From Siphonodentalium dalli (lineage: Eukaryota > Mollusca > Scaphopoda > Gadilida > Siphonodentaliidae): 64,000 nt of DNA. The stretch covers positions 101,389,319-101,453,318 of the forward strand of contig CP136066.1 in assembly GCA_032622095.1 (NCBI GenBank). The letters run 5' to 3'. Made by a program: the position numbers and the translations under genes. Shown here piece after piece: positions 30,698 through 43,700 of this stretch (its first letter is position 1; the number at the start of each line of letters is the position of its first letter). Below the pieces are notes generated by a model. It ran no database searches. It was given only the letters and a program-made list of their open reading frames with translations, and was not told where the DNA came from.

Positions 30698-31107
30698 AAG
30701 TGTTAAGCTCCCCAGAGGGTGAATTTAGTGATGCACCACTAAATTCACCCTCTGGTGCCCTCATCTTCTCTGGAATGTATCTCTATCATCAAATAAACAA
30801 GTTTTTTTAGTTTCTTTAGAAACTTCTTCACAAAGATTCTTTTTCATTTTTAGTTTAGTGTCACTACATACCCAAATTGGCAGACAACACATTGAATATT
30901 GAGGTACCCAATGGGTTCACATCACCATCTTCACCATCTGGAAACTTAAGTCTGTGTCTAGGTCTACCATAGCAGACGAGACCATGCAGAATGAGGTACC
31001 CAGAGCATGAATTTGGTGATGCTAACCCACTTTGCATGGTAGAATCGCTAAATTCACCCTCTGGGGACCTCAGTCTGCAAATGTCTGGCACCATATTCTC
31101 AGGCCTA
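30698..31107. mobile_element. Family C MITE, copy 6, left end truncated, adjoining the zinc-finger stop codon
   Basis: The right end reads AAATGTCTGGCACCATATTC and TCAGGCC. The left terminus is missing and a P2 fragment (30639-30706) abuts it. The zinc-finger stop codon is only 11 bp away (31118), so the first part of that gene's 3' UTR is this element. Confidence 0.75.
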
Positions 31108-31117
31108 TTGAGAACAA

Positions 31118-31765
31118 TTACCATGCAACATCAACAGGCACAAGGATATTGCGTGTAGGATCCAAGTCAACAATCTGCTGTAGGTCCACTATTGGTTGTT
31201 GCTGTATCTGGCTAGTCAGCGAACTATCACAGATAATCTGTCTCTGATCCAGCGACACCGGGGTCCCAGTCGTGAGAATCCTTGGGGGATTTGTCGTGAA
31301 CACTTGGTTGCTCGACGTAAATATATTAGCTTGATTTGTGCTGAATGTTATAGGCTGGTTGCCGATAGTAATAGTGCCTTGTTGGAGCTGCGAGGATGCC
31401 CGAGGCTCAGTTTTGATCAACGTAGGCATTACTTCTAATTTAACATTATTCACGTTTGGAACCACTCCTGGACCCGCCTGATAATTCTCAGCAGAGGCTT
31501 CAAAATATTCCGGGGGCCGGACACCAATGATTTTCGACTTCCGTTTGTGTTTGCCCTTCGCCACATGTCCGTTGTTGCCCTCCATTCCTTGCCATTCCAT
31601 CATGGACTGCACCTGAAATGACGGCTCATCCTGTATTCCTTTAGCTGTGAGAAGCTTTCCATGCTGTGTTTTTAAGTGTCGTTTATAAGTGTTTCTAGTT
31701 TTGAACTTCTGACCACAGTAACGACAGTGGAATGGTGTTTCCCCAGTGTGACGCCTCATGTGTTC
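31118..31765 (-). CDS. Zinc-finger gene, last exon (end of finger 3, finger 4, Gln/Thr-rich tail, stop)
   Basis: The acceptor is CTATCCAATAG and the exon opens with EHMRRHTGETPFHC. Finger 4 is CRYCGQKFKTRNTYKRH followed by LKTQH. A basic KGKHKRKSK segment and a tail rich in Gln, Thr, Ile and Asn follow, with TAA at 31118-31120. Such tails are common activation-type regions. Confidence 0.92.
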   Translation of the reverse strand, partial: EHMRRHTGETPFHCRYCGQKFKTRNTYKRHLKTQHGKLLTAKGIQDEPSFQVQSMMEWQGMEGNNGHVAKGKHKRKSKIIGVRPPEYFEASAENYQAGPGVVPNVNNVKLEVMPTLIKTEPRASSQLQQGTITIGNQPITFSTNQANIFTSSNQVFTTNPPRILTTGTPVSLDQRQIICDSSLTSQIQQQPIVDLQQIVDLDPTRNILVPVDVAW

Positions 31766-34700
31766 CTATTGGATAGATAAAAAATAAAGCCATTATTGTA
31801 GGTGATACAGGTTACCATCTTCAGCCCATTCCCTGGAAGCGTACATTAACCCTTTCGTCAAAATGGTTTCTCCCACTCAGTTATAAAAGTATACATTGGA
31901 AAGGTTTATTATTCATTTGGAGGGGTGTTCAAGTAATAAAAAGCAGACGACAGACAGAAAAAAGATAATACAAGGTAAGAATGATTCATATCCATTGGTG
32001 GGAAATGTTTCAAAAATAAGTTCAAGAAACAGTCATTTTGTTGAACTTATTATGTGAAAATTTTCTAAGGGAACTATTCATTAATGAGTATTTTGTATAA
32101 AAAAGGTTAATGGTAGTGAATCCACCCTCTTTAATTAAAGTGATGTGAAACATTCCATGGGGAGAACAGTGAATAAACTTGCCCAAAACAGGTGTTTTAC
32201 TTAATTTTGTGTCAAAATTGCCAGCACACAATGTCATTCTATCATATAAATAAAATATAGTGACTCTCGTTAATAGTGATATGATGTCGTTTGTTTTTCA
32301 GTGATTTGTTTGGGACAAATGTCAAACTGTTTGTTTATATTTTTGCATACTTCAGATGTTGTGATTTAGGAAAGGATACAGTAATGCCCTAATTTCCGAC
32401 TAAATCCTGAAAAATTACCCATAATTCGGCTGTGGTTAAGGAGTCGATAATTAGAGCATTACTGTACACCCATTATTGTTGATTTTTTTCAACATTTATA
32501 GTTTAATGATACAATCTTGAATGTGTGTAGTGGCTGGGTCATAAATATACCAGTTTGAAGCAGTGAAATAAGCACATAATATGTCTTTAACTTTGATAAT
32601 TGGATACTCACACATTTCTAATTATCTGATTTCCTTTGATTCATGAATCAGAATACTGAGCTAATGTACAATTGTAACCCTTACTATATACTGAATGAAT
32701 TCTCCAATTGAGTTATAAAAGTATACATTGCAACAGTCTATTATTCATTTGGAGGGGTGTTCAGGTAATACAAGCAGACAATAGGCAGAAAAACAGATAA
32801 TAAAAAAGCAGATGGATTCATACTGATTGGTGGGAAATGTTCAGGTAACAAGTTCAATTTGTCATTTTTTATTATCTGAAAATTTCCTGAGGGATAATTA
32901 CTCAATGAGTGTCTAGTATAGAATGGATTAAATAAAGCACTAATTCTTCTCACAACCGGTTATATTTGCCATTGTATATAAGTTTCAGTGAGAAAGTTAT
33001 TCACCTGATTGGTGTTAATGTTCTAACTTGAAATGCCCCATATCTTTGGCAAAAAGCACTGAATGAAATGATTTTAAAATGACCTTGTTTTGAGTCAATT
33101 CTGTCAAATAATAGGTTTAGTGGTGGTACGACAATCCTAACTGGAGTCATCATCAATAAACTAAACTAATGTTCCTACGTTGAAAAAGACCATATGGCAA
33201 TATTAACCCTTTCATGAAGGGAGCTGCGCTGGTGCAGCATTAAAAATCCTGTTCCATTGCATTCTCTTATATATGCGAATCTCCCATAAGGAGCCTTGCA
33301 TATATAAGAGAATGCACTAGCTTATAAGGTCAGGGTAAATATTGTTAGGCCAATGTATTCTCTTATATATGCGAGGGGCTCTATGGGAGTCTCGCATATA
33401 TAAGATAATGCATTGGCACAAGGTCTTCGCAAAATTTCTGGATGCTGCAGTCATGGAAAGGTTAAAGGGAATAAACTGAAATGTCAACTCGCTCTCTATT
33501 TCATATTCATACTGGTAAGCAGAATTAAACAAACCTTGAAATGACTAGGATGCCTGAACTTGCGGCCACAGTCTTTGCATGTGAATCTGCTTTCATTGTT
33601 ATGAATTAGCATATGGTAATTAAGACTGTGTTGTCGAGTAAACGTTGTGTTACAGATCAGGCACACAAATGGCTTGATTCCTGGAATAGAGATCATATTA
33701 CATTAAGGTCTAGATAATATCTCTTAGACTCTGATAGAGGCACGATTCTATAATATGATCATTACTTACCAATTCCCAGTCCCACTTAACATTCAAGGTT
33801 CAATATTTTGTAAACCACAACCAGAATAGATGAGCCATGTATCCACTAACAGGGCTGGCGATCTAGAAAATCCAGGAGGGCTATTAATAGCCCTCCTAGA
33901 TATGCCTAGGAGGGCTATAGCCCTCCTCAACTTTTAAAGTTATGATTTATTTTATCTGAGTTACTACTGCCGTTAGTTTGTCTATTTTTGATGTTGTATA
34001 ACTCCATTTAAATTAATTTTCTTCATGTGGAAACAAAGTGTCCACAGAGTTGTGAATGTCAAAATCCCCCACAGTAATTATGGTAATAAAATGGTTTTAT
34101 ATGTTGTGATAATCTATATGTACAAGAAACAAAATGTAAGAGTATTTGTACTCAACAATTTGTCAGTCGGTGTCCAACCCATGCAACGGAATTGGGTGAG
34201 TTTGTCCACATTAAAAGCATTCTCCATGAAAGAGTAATTTTACGTAAAATACACAATCAAGAACAATATTAAATCCAGTATATTTGCACTTGAATATTGA
34301 CTGCTTTTTCTCTCAAAGTAATCCATATTCCATTGTCGATCGCAGACTGCTGCTTGCAGCGGTCAAGTCGCTATCTATAGATTTACTGGGTGTTTGCAAT
34401 TGGGGACATAGAAAATAGTTTCTGAACTTTAATAATTGAATAACAGTGTAAACTAGAATACGTGGATACATTTAGCTAATTATATTAAAATATTGTCAAT
34501 CGAAGCGATAAAAGACGGCTGCAAGCTAAATACAATTTTCACTGATAGGAACCGGAAACGGAACGAAAGGTTGAACTTAATTGGGACAGTGACATTTGGT
34601 TCTCACTATCCACAAACATGTGTCATTTTATCCAGTGAAATATATTGTAAGCTCAATCTTATGAAGAGAAATTATTTATTTTGGTCATAAAATGTGTGAG

Positions 34701-37700
34701 AATCGATCAAAAGATCAGATTTACGAAACAGTTCGTTCCGGAATTTACTGATTCCGCTATAATTCCCATTTGACATTACCGTCAAGTCACGCATGCGCAC
34801 AGTCCCCACACTGTACAATATAATTACGATTTCGATGCAGTATTTTACTCATTAAACACAATAAAATAACTAAATAATAAATGTCCTATCGTAGACGAGG
34901 CGGGCTATAAAAAGCCCGCCTTGGAAAATTCTAGGCGGGCTGTAGGCGGGCAGCCCGCCAGCCCGCCTTGAGATTTCCAGGCCTGCACTAACTGAAATAT
35001 TTTTACCCAATGAACATGTAGTATCAAATGATATAAAATGTGCACCTACAGTAGTGACTCATCTTGATTGCTGATACTGCTACTACCAGTAAAATAGTAA
35101 AGGGGGTCAAAATTGCAGAAACACCCAGGAAATACACATCTTTTTACGTCTAATGTCGCACACATATATCTCTGTCAGTGATAAAATATATTTTCAACAG
35201 ATTAAATAAAGGCTTTGGCAAGACATCAGTTTCGTTTGAATATGTTATAGATACAATAATTTAAACTTGAAGCTTACCTGCATGACTTCTGTAGTGGTAT
35301 ATCAAAGTAGCTGTGGCTGTGAATATCTTCTTTTCTGTACATATTTTACACCTTAGCACTAGTCCCTGTTTTCTCCTTCCTTTCAACTCCTTTATGTATT
35401 TCAAGGCTAGTCGCTGTAGAAGAGAAAAGCTTGCAATCTAGCCAGGCTTTTTTTAAATTAAAATTCATAATCTTTTGATAATCATGTTATGAAAGTTATA
35501 AGGCACACACCACGAACAGAGAGAATATGATAGAACAAGAGATGGACTGTCGTCTGGTGCATACCCCCTTGTGGCATGCTGACTAGTGTGGGCATACCTA
35601 TAACCTATGACTGATATACTCAGACAGATGAACCCAAAAATCATCATTTCCAGATAAACAAAGATGAATAACTCTAGAATGGAAAATCCGAACAAAATGA
35701 TGAAACACTCTATTGAATGTCCTCGTAGTTGAGCACATCCATTCCAAATTTCATTGAGATCCGAGCACACCTGTTGAAGTTATGACATGAACAGACATCG
35801 GACAGACAAAAAAGCCAACATTGCCAAATAAACAAAGATGAATAACTCTAGAGTGGAAAATCTGAACGAAATGATGGAACACCCTATTGAATGTCCTCAT
35901 AGTAGTGAATATCCATACCAAATTTCATTGAGAGCTGAGGACTGCTGTTCAAGTTATGACATGAACAGACATCGGATGGATGGACAGCTCGACAGAATGA
36001 TGGACGCATGCACGGACGGACAGGTGCAAAATAGTATACCCCCCTTTTTTTTAAATTGGGTATAATTAGACAATTTAATACCTTTCTTATATTATTCTCA
36101 AGTTCTGTAACAATGGTAGGGTATAAGCTCCAGATAAATTAGATTTAAAAATATAAATGAAACTTGGAGAAATTATTTACACTACTGTCCAGCCCTTTTT
36201 CCACAGCTGATCTGATGCCAATGTCACTTTTGTTGGTTATCACATTTCTGAAAGGGCAAACATTTCTCACAAAACTTGCACTTACTTCTACTTTTGAATA
36301 CATGACCATGCAAGAAGTAGCACAACATAGGCCTATTTCAGCTTCATAAATATACAAGTAATGCCCTAAATAATCGACTCCTTAACCACAGCAGAATTAT
36401 GGGTAACTTTTCAGGATTTAGTCGGAAATATGGCTTGTTGCCATTCATAGGAAAGCTCTCACTGAGAACTTTCCGATAAATGCAACAAGCCATATTTCCG
36501 ACTAAATCCTGAAAAGTTACCCATAATTCTGCTGTGATTAAGGAGTCGATTATTTAGGGTATAATGAACAGGCCTCAAAATATGGTGCTGTGCAGAATGA
36601 GGCCCCAGTGGATTAATTTGGTGATGCTAGCCCACACAACATGGCCTCATCTGTTATGGGAAACCTAGACACAAATTTAATTTCCCAGATGGTGAAAATG
36701 GAGATGTGCAGCCATTGGTCACATGGATTATGTATTGTGTCATCTGCCATTTTGGGAATAGAGAGAAACTAAACTAAGAAAGAAAAAAGAACTTTTTAAG
36801 AATTTTCTAAACGTTAATTTGGTAATAAAGATACTGAAATTAACAGAGGAGATGATGAGGTCTAAGCAGAATTAGGGTGAATTTAGTGTAGAGCTGAAAC
36901 GGTTGACCCATTCTTCTAACCGGTTAACCGTCGGGGTTAACCAAATTTCAACCGGTTAACCACTAATTTCTAGCGGACTTCTCTCACACTAATTATGTCG
37001 ACATTATGCCATGCTCCAGGGACAAACCTATAGCTAGGTGAGAAATAGTAGCTGAAATAAAGACCTTATTCACGGCATTTAGCGATATTCAAAAACACGA
37101 ATTCACTGTTCTTTTGCTGGCTCTCGTGAGGGGGAATGAGCAAGTGAAATTTGTGAATGGCAGGAGGGATCGCTTATTTGCCGTGATCAGCATATGTTTG
37201 GGCATTTGTAAAACGAGTAACAATAGTATGGGTATTGGTAAAACGAGTAACAAAACTATATATTAAAGATCTGTAATATATCATTATCATTGGTATATCC
37301 TCCAATGAATTATATATAAAGACAAGAAAGTAATAACTATAGAACAAAAAGGAAGGTCAGACTCGCAGTCCTATTCAGTATTCGAGCTATGCGTCGGTAT
37401 CATGATCGCGGACACTAGTGTTGGAAGGTTATAGAATTTACGTTTCGGTTTTAGTATGCAATCACTTAACATATAGAAATTACTGCCAAATTGAGTGTCA
37501 ATTAGTCCCACAGGCACAACCAGTTACAGAGTAGCATGGAGCATCAATTTCCTTGATAAAAGGGAAGATCATTGAAGAAGTTTTGGGTTGCTTCAACTAC
37601 GATGTCTGTTTGGTCACTCAATTGAATTGATCATATTATATCACAACAGGGAGGAAGAACGGGAAGAGTGAAGACATTGTGCAGCTGATCTCAATCATCA

Positions 37701-40700
37701 AACTTTGTCGACTTACATAGTTTTTATAAACCCCACTGTAAAACAGTTTTAGTATGTCGTGGTGTGATTTCAATTTGAATCCATGTTGCTTCGTGCAGTA
37801 TTAACTATTAAGTTACAAAAGCACGCATTGCCACACAACGCCACTTTTACGTTGTCACTTCCTTGTGTGCATTCAGACTTGATACACAGTGACTGCACAC
37901 GTGCTTTTGTTGGAAGATCAGAGAAAACTTCAAAGGGTCGGAATTGATTGAAGGTCGCCGACACTTCCAGACAGTTCGAGAATTGCTACTAAGTATCTGA
38001 TACTACCGCGTGTACCAATTAATGCTTGCATTGCACTCTACTATCGGTGACACAGGATTTAGTATTAGTTTTGCATCATTTAACCTAATATTTTGAGGAT
38101 TATTCACGTTCACATTCAACTGACAACGGGATGCGGTTACGTCAGGTTCATTTTTTTCTAACCGGTTACGTCGCTAACCGGATTCTAACCGGTTAACCGT
38201 CTAACCGTTTCAGCTCTAATTTAGTGATGCTACCTCATTGTGTGGGGTATCATCACTAAACTCATCCTCTGGGGACCTCATTCAGCAAATGTCCAGCACC
38301 ATATTCTAAGACCAGAAAAGGAACATCATAATGTTGAGAAATTTTTCATACCCTTTCTATTTCATCTTGAGTGTCACTTTGACTGAGCCGAGATCTGCCC
38401 AGTGGAATAGATCGATCTCCATCCATTGAGAACAACCGTGTCTCATCATCCATGGCTGTGGTTCTGTCATCACTCAAGTATGACTCATCTGCATCTTCGG
38501 TCGACACAGATCTTTGGTCAGCTAAAAATTAATGATAACATTCTGATTAATAGTTTTGTTATATAAATTAATAGCAATTTTTTTATGTTTAAATATTCCA
38601 AATAGGATGCTGCCTCAGGGAACAGCTTTCACTCAGGGAACTCCGGACATGTCAACAAAACATATATCCATTACTGCTCAAACTTGTTATCAGTTAGAAA
38701 TCATTTTCATGCCCGAAACAACAGTACTGGTAATTGGAAATTTAATACTGGTAAATAGCTTGAGGTTATTCTAATGTTTATAGACCAAGAGTCAAATATC
38801 TTCCTATTTCAGTTAAAATTTAAACTGAAAATTTTTAAGAAACATTTTAGAGGATGACACAGAGGGTTGTCATATTGGAAACCTAGGGTGCAAATGAGAC
38901 TTCAGTTCAGTTGGAAATTCAGAGTTGAAATTTGGATAAATGTAAATCCAGAGTTTATTTGTCTGATTACATTATCTAAACATCGCTGCAAATGAAGATT
39001 AGACCAATCTAACAAATAATGTTTCGAATTGAGGAATACATTCAGAGATCAAAGGGTGAGATTACATTGATACTCGTAACTTAGGGTGAGATTACATTGA
39101 TACTCGTATCTAAGGGTGAGATTACATTGATACACGTATCTCAGGGTGAGTTTACATTGATACTCACATCTAAGGGTGAGTTTACTGTATTACATTAATA
39201 CTTGTATCTCAGTGTGAGTTTACAATGATACTCGTATTTAAGGGTGAGATTACACAGGGATTTTTTTAGGTGTCCTCAGGGTCCGGTATCCGGCCCCATT
39301 CCCAATGGAAAAAGGCACCTTTATTCCCAATTTTTAACCACCAAATTCCCAATTGCAGGCAGGTATATAATACCATCAGGTTTATTGAATAATTATCAAT
39401 TTTTTCTGATGTTTTGTACACTCAGTCGATCGATAAGCGGCTGAAAACCCGTAGTAAATCAGCGATATCGGGAGCCTGCATCGTATAATGTACACCCGGC
39501 AACCTAACTATTAGCTTAACATGCGAATTACCTCCCCTCTACCAGTCAGTGCATTTATGAAAGAGGGAGGATACCTCTAAATAAATTGCTGATTTATATA
39601 AAACACGTGTACAGTCGCGTTATACACCGAAAATTACGGTATTAGTACTATTTACTTGTGTGTAACAGTGATTAAATGAATTTTACTAAAACATGGAAAA
39701 TTCCCAATTTTGGTCTGTACAGACACATTTTTCCCAATTCGAAGGAACCCAGACCCATTCCCAAAATAGGCAGAAAAATCCCTGTTACATTGATAATCAT
39801 ATCTAAGGGGTGAGATTACATTGATACTCATATCTAAGGGTGAGATTACATTGATACTCGTATCTAAGACCACATAAACAAAACAGATTGTTTCTCAGTG
39901 ATGAATAAGGTAGGATATTACAGGGTTTCGGTTATTACGGCTCAGTGTCTGTGGAACAGCCTCATTCCCCTCGCCGATGATCTGTTTGAGACATGCATGT
40001 AACTAAAGTCAATAGCAATCTGTCGTAAAAAAAAATCTGGCTGCAACGGGAGTTTGGGGGTTAACAGAATACTGGTGCAACAGTATGTTACCGGTACAGC
40101 TTAACCATTTGAAATAAGTGCAAAAACTACAATGTAAAGTTTGGAGTGCAGTCAAATAGTGATGTTGTATATAGCGTAATACACATATGAAAATGTTGCA
40201 GTAACATCAAAGAATGCCGGCCCACTGAGTATGGATATCTTGTGCACAAGATTTCCATGGATGAAACTACTAACGCTCAGAGATCCCGTGATATCGTATT
40301 ACATAAAAGAATGCCGAAATGCTGAGTCGGGAGGTTGTTGTGGACAGTATGTCCTTGGATGAAACTACTCATGCTCAGAAAACCCGTGCTATCGTATTAC
40401 ATAATTTGATATAAGAATGCCAACCATGCATTGAGGATAACGCAAAACATATCCCCCCAATATGGAGATAAAGTCAAAGAATGTTCAATAAATCTCCAGC
40501 ACAAACGATGACGCGCATGTTTATATTTCCTGCCAAATCTCAATTATATTTCATAACACGTGGGCTAAAACTCTGTTCCGAGTTTGAACATGTTCACTAT
40601 CATTCATATTACGCTGCTATAGATATCTTCTGCAGATAATCCCTGCAGTATGACGTCACAGCACACAAATAGTTTTACAATTGACAGAATATATCCTTTA

Positions 40701-43700
40701 GGTTTAATTTTCATGGAAGCTGCCTGTTGAAATGCTTGGAAATACTTAATTCAATTCTCCTTGCTAGGTATTATTGGTCAATGCATAGACACATTATAGT
40801 ATTTAATTATACCTGTCGGAATCTCATAAATTTGTAAACACTAACTCGTAGCTTGTTCCTTTATTTCTTCAATCAGTCGGCAGTCTCACAGACTCATTTA
40901 TTTCCCCCTGGCGGAAACCTTGGATATTATTTGTATTTACTATTTATGCAAATTGTTTTTATGAAGAGGCAGGTATTATGTATACATCATGTATACAGTT
41001 AATATATAAGAGAAGTTTAATTGGCAAAACATCCTTATAAGGATAGTAGGCATATATATTAACAGATAAATGTACGGTACAATGTGTTGTAATCATTATT
41101 ACTAATGGAGATGTGTAGTCCCAGTTTCCGTTGATGTAATGCAGCTAGTGAAATGGGTAAGGAAAGATACTGCTTTACTACCAACCTCCTTCGATATACC
41201 CTTTTATAACGTACTTTACACCCAGGTCCAGTGGCGCGATTTTTCATCAATTTTAATTGACTTTATCAAACAAATCAATACAGAATGCTATATTTATCTG
41301 AAAGAGTGATATTGTATGGTCACAATGATGTATTATAATCTAACTTTAATGTTAAATTACACATAGAATAAGCCATATAATTAGAAGCAATCAATTTACA
41401 AATTACAGGGTATACATGATAAAATTTCTTTCTATTGATGACCATGTGGCGGTGTTTACATGTACCGCATGATGGTCACTTTGTGAGGTCAAATGAGTTC
41501 ATATTCTTTTGAAATTATGTAAACATTGTGACAAAATATATTTTTCATATTAAATAACCGCTTTCAAATGACAACTTGTGTGGATGTCTTCTATTGATGA
41601 AAGTGATTTACTGTCACAAATGTGATATTTTATTAGAGTTATGGGTTATTTTAGATGAGCAAGTAATTGATGGTTAAACCCCGATATAAAAGGGTATATA
41701 GATGGGGCTTGGAATTAAAGCAGTATCTATCCTTTCCTTGCTGCTTTACACCAAAGTAATCTTGGACTAGGAGACATGGAAACTTCATCTCCAACATTTG
41801 ATTTAACGATAGCCTCTAAATGATGAAGAGGTTCCATCAATAACAAGAAAGCTGAAGTTCCATAACAAAAATTGCGGCTACCTGTTGCTTTATTTATTCA
41901 TTAAAGGTAGTCATTGAGACAAACCTGTCTTGTTATGATTAACATCTGGTGGGATAAAAACAATGATTTGTGAATGGTGATTTATGTTAGGCATTGGTGC
42001 ATTGTGTGTGTTGTCAACTTTTGCCATAAATGCTTCTGTGACATGAATTGGGAATGGGCACTATTATATATTTATGGCAGATCATAAATCAGTCTCTTTG
42101 AAAAGCCGACGATAATCCTAATGTACGTACATCTCTAGAAGTGTCCATTATATTTCATTTCTGCAACCGTTTCCAAATATGGAGTGCATTCCTGGTGGAG
42201 TAAATGTTTGTGAGAATCGTAGTATTTAGAAATAGTCATAAATGCAATAAGATGCGAAAGAATGTTCAGTCACGAATATCGTTAACTGATAGAAACTCGA
42301 AGATGATGTCTCCTATATTGCGAGGAGTAAAACAAGTTATGGATATATCTCCTGTATTCAGTTTTCCAACAATAGTTGAGTTTGACAATGCATGGGAAAC
42401 TAGCCAACACGTCCTTGACCTCAAATCTGTAAAGTGAACTGTTATGCCATAAACCAATGAAATCATGCGCGTGGTTCGCCACTCTCCAATGATATGGAGG
42501 GAATCCCATCAATGCAGTAACTGATTATGAACGAGATATCCAGAGACGTAGATATTGTTAAATTTTCATCGGCTTTTTAAAGAGACTGGTCATAAATATA
42601 TAAGGTGCAGGTTCTTTGGGGACGAGGTTCTCCCTGAGAAATGAACTATTTTGTTTATCTATCCTAAATATATAGTAGTGTCAGATCCCAGTAAAAGAAC
42701 TCACCTATTACATAGATATCTCTATCCTGTTCTTCTGGACCAACAACTTCCTCTGAACATGCAGTAGGAATGTTATCCCCGACATACACCACCTGCAGAA
42801 TTGGATGCCTCTTGCATTCACTGGGAACATTTGAGCACAACTCGAGACTGCCCTCGGAACAAAGTCTACTAGGGTCCACCATCTTATCACGTTTGTCCCA
42901 CATTTCAGAGTCTGCGTCCTTCCCACCGTTAGCAGCACTATGAAGCCTCCTCTTACCAAACATAGTCGTGTAGCAGTGATCTTGATAAGGCTGATTTTTA
43001 CACAACAGCTCTATAATGAACTGTTCGTTCTCCTCGATTCTCCGATCTATTCCCTCGGCTGCATATTCTTCTTTCTCTTTAACCTGTCTCTTTTTGCTGA
43101 TAATTTTCTCCTTTAGAGCTAAGGCAATGTCTTTCTTGGTGCGTGTTTTGTGAGGTTCGGGTGATTTTTGCATGTAACTAGACTGAGTTTTAGGTGAGAG
43201 CCTGTTAGCACCCGGGGCAGACATGACCAAATGCTTCAGCAGCTCTCTGTTGTCCTCCAAATCAAGCTCCTCTTCGGAATTAGGAAAATCAACTGAGAGG
43301 TTAGAAATATTCTCTTTCTCTTTTGTTGATTTGATCACTGTTAATGTATTTGGCATATGTTTCCGAGGTCGGCCAGGAGCCCTTTTTGTTTTGAGTGGTG
43401 CTTTCTTGTTCTTGGCAACCATTGCCATCAGCTTGCGATGTTCTACAATGAGTATAATAATAAGGTAAAAAGAAGTGCTCATTCCACTGTAGTGCATAAC
43501 ATATTTAAAGATGTTCAATCTAAATTAAAAAAAATAATTATTTGTTAATTATTTAAAAAAATAAAAATTCTGTTATACTTTTGTTTTTATTTATTTATTT
43601 TTGTTTTTAATTTTTGTTTTTTGCTTCAATTGAGCAAGGAATTGAATCTGTATTTTGGGCTGAGAAACTGATAAACATAATTTGGTTCCGATCGGATAGA

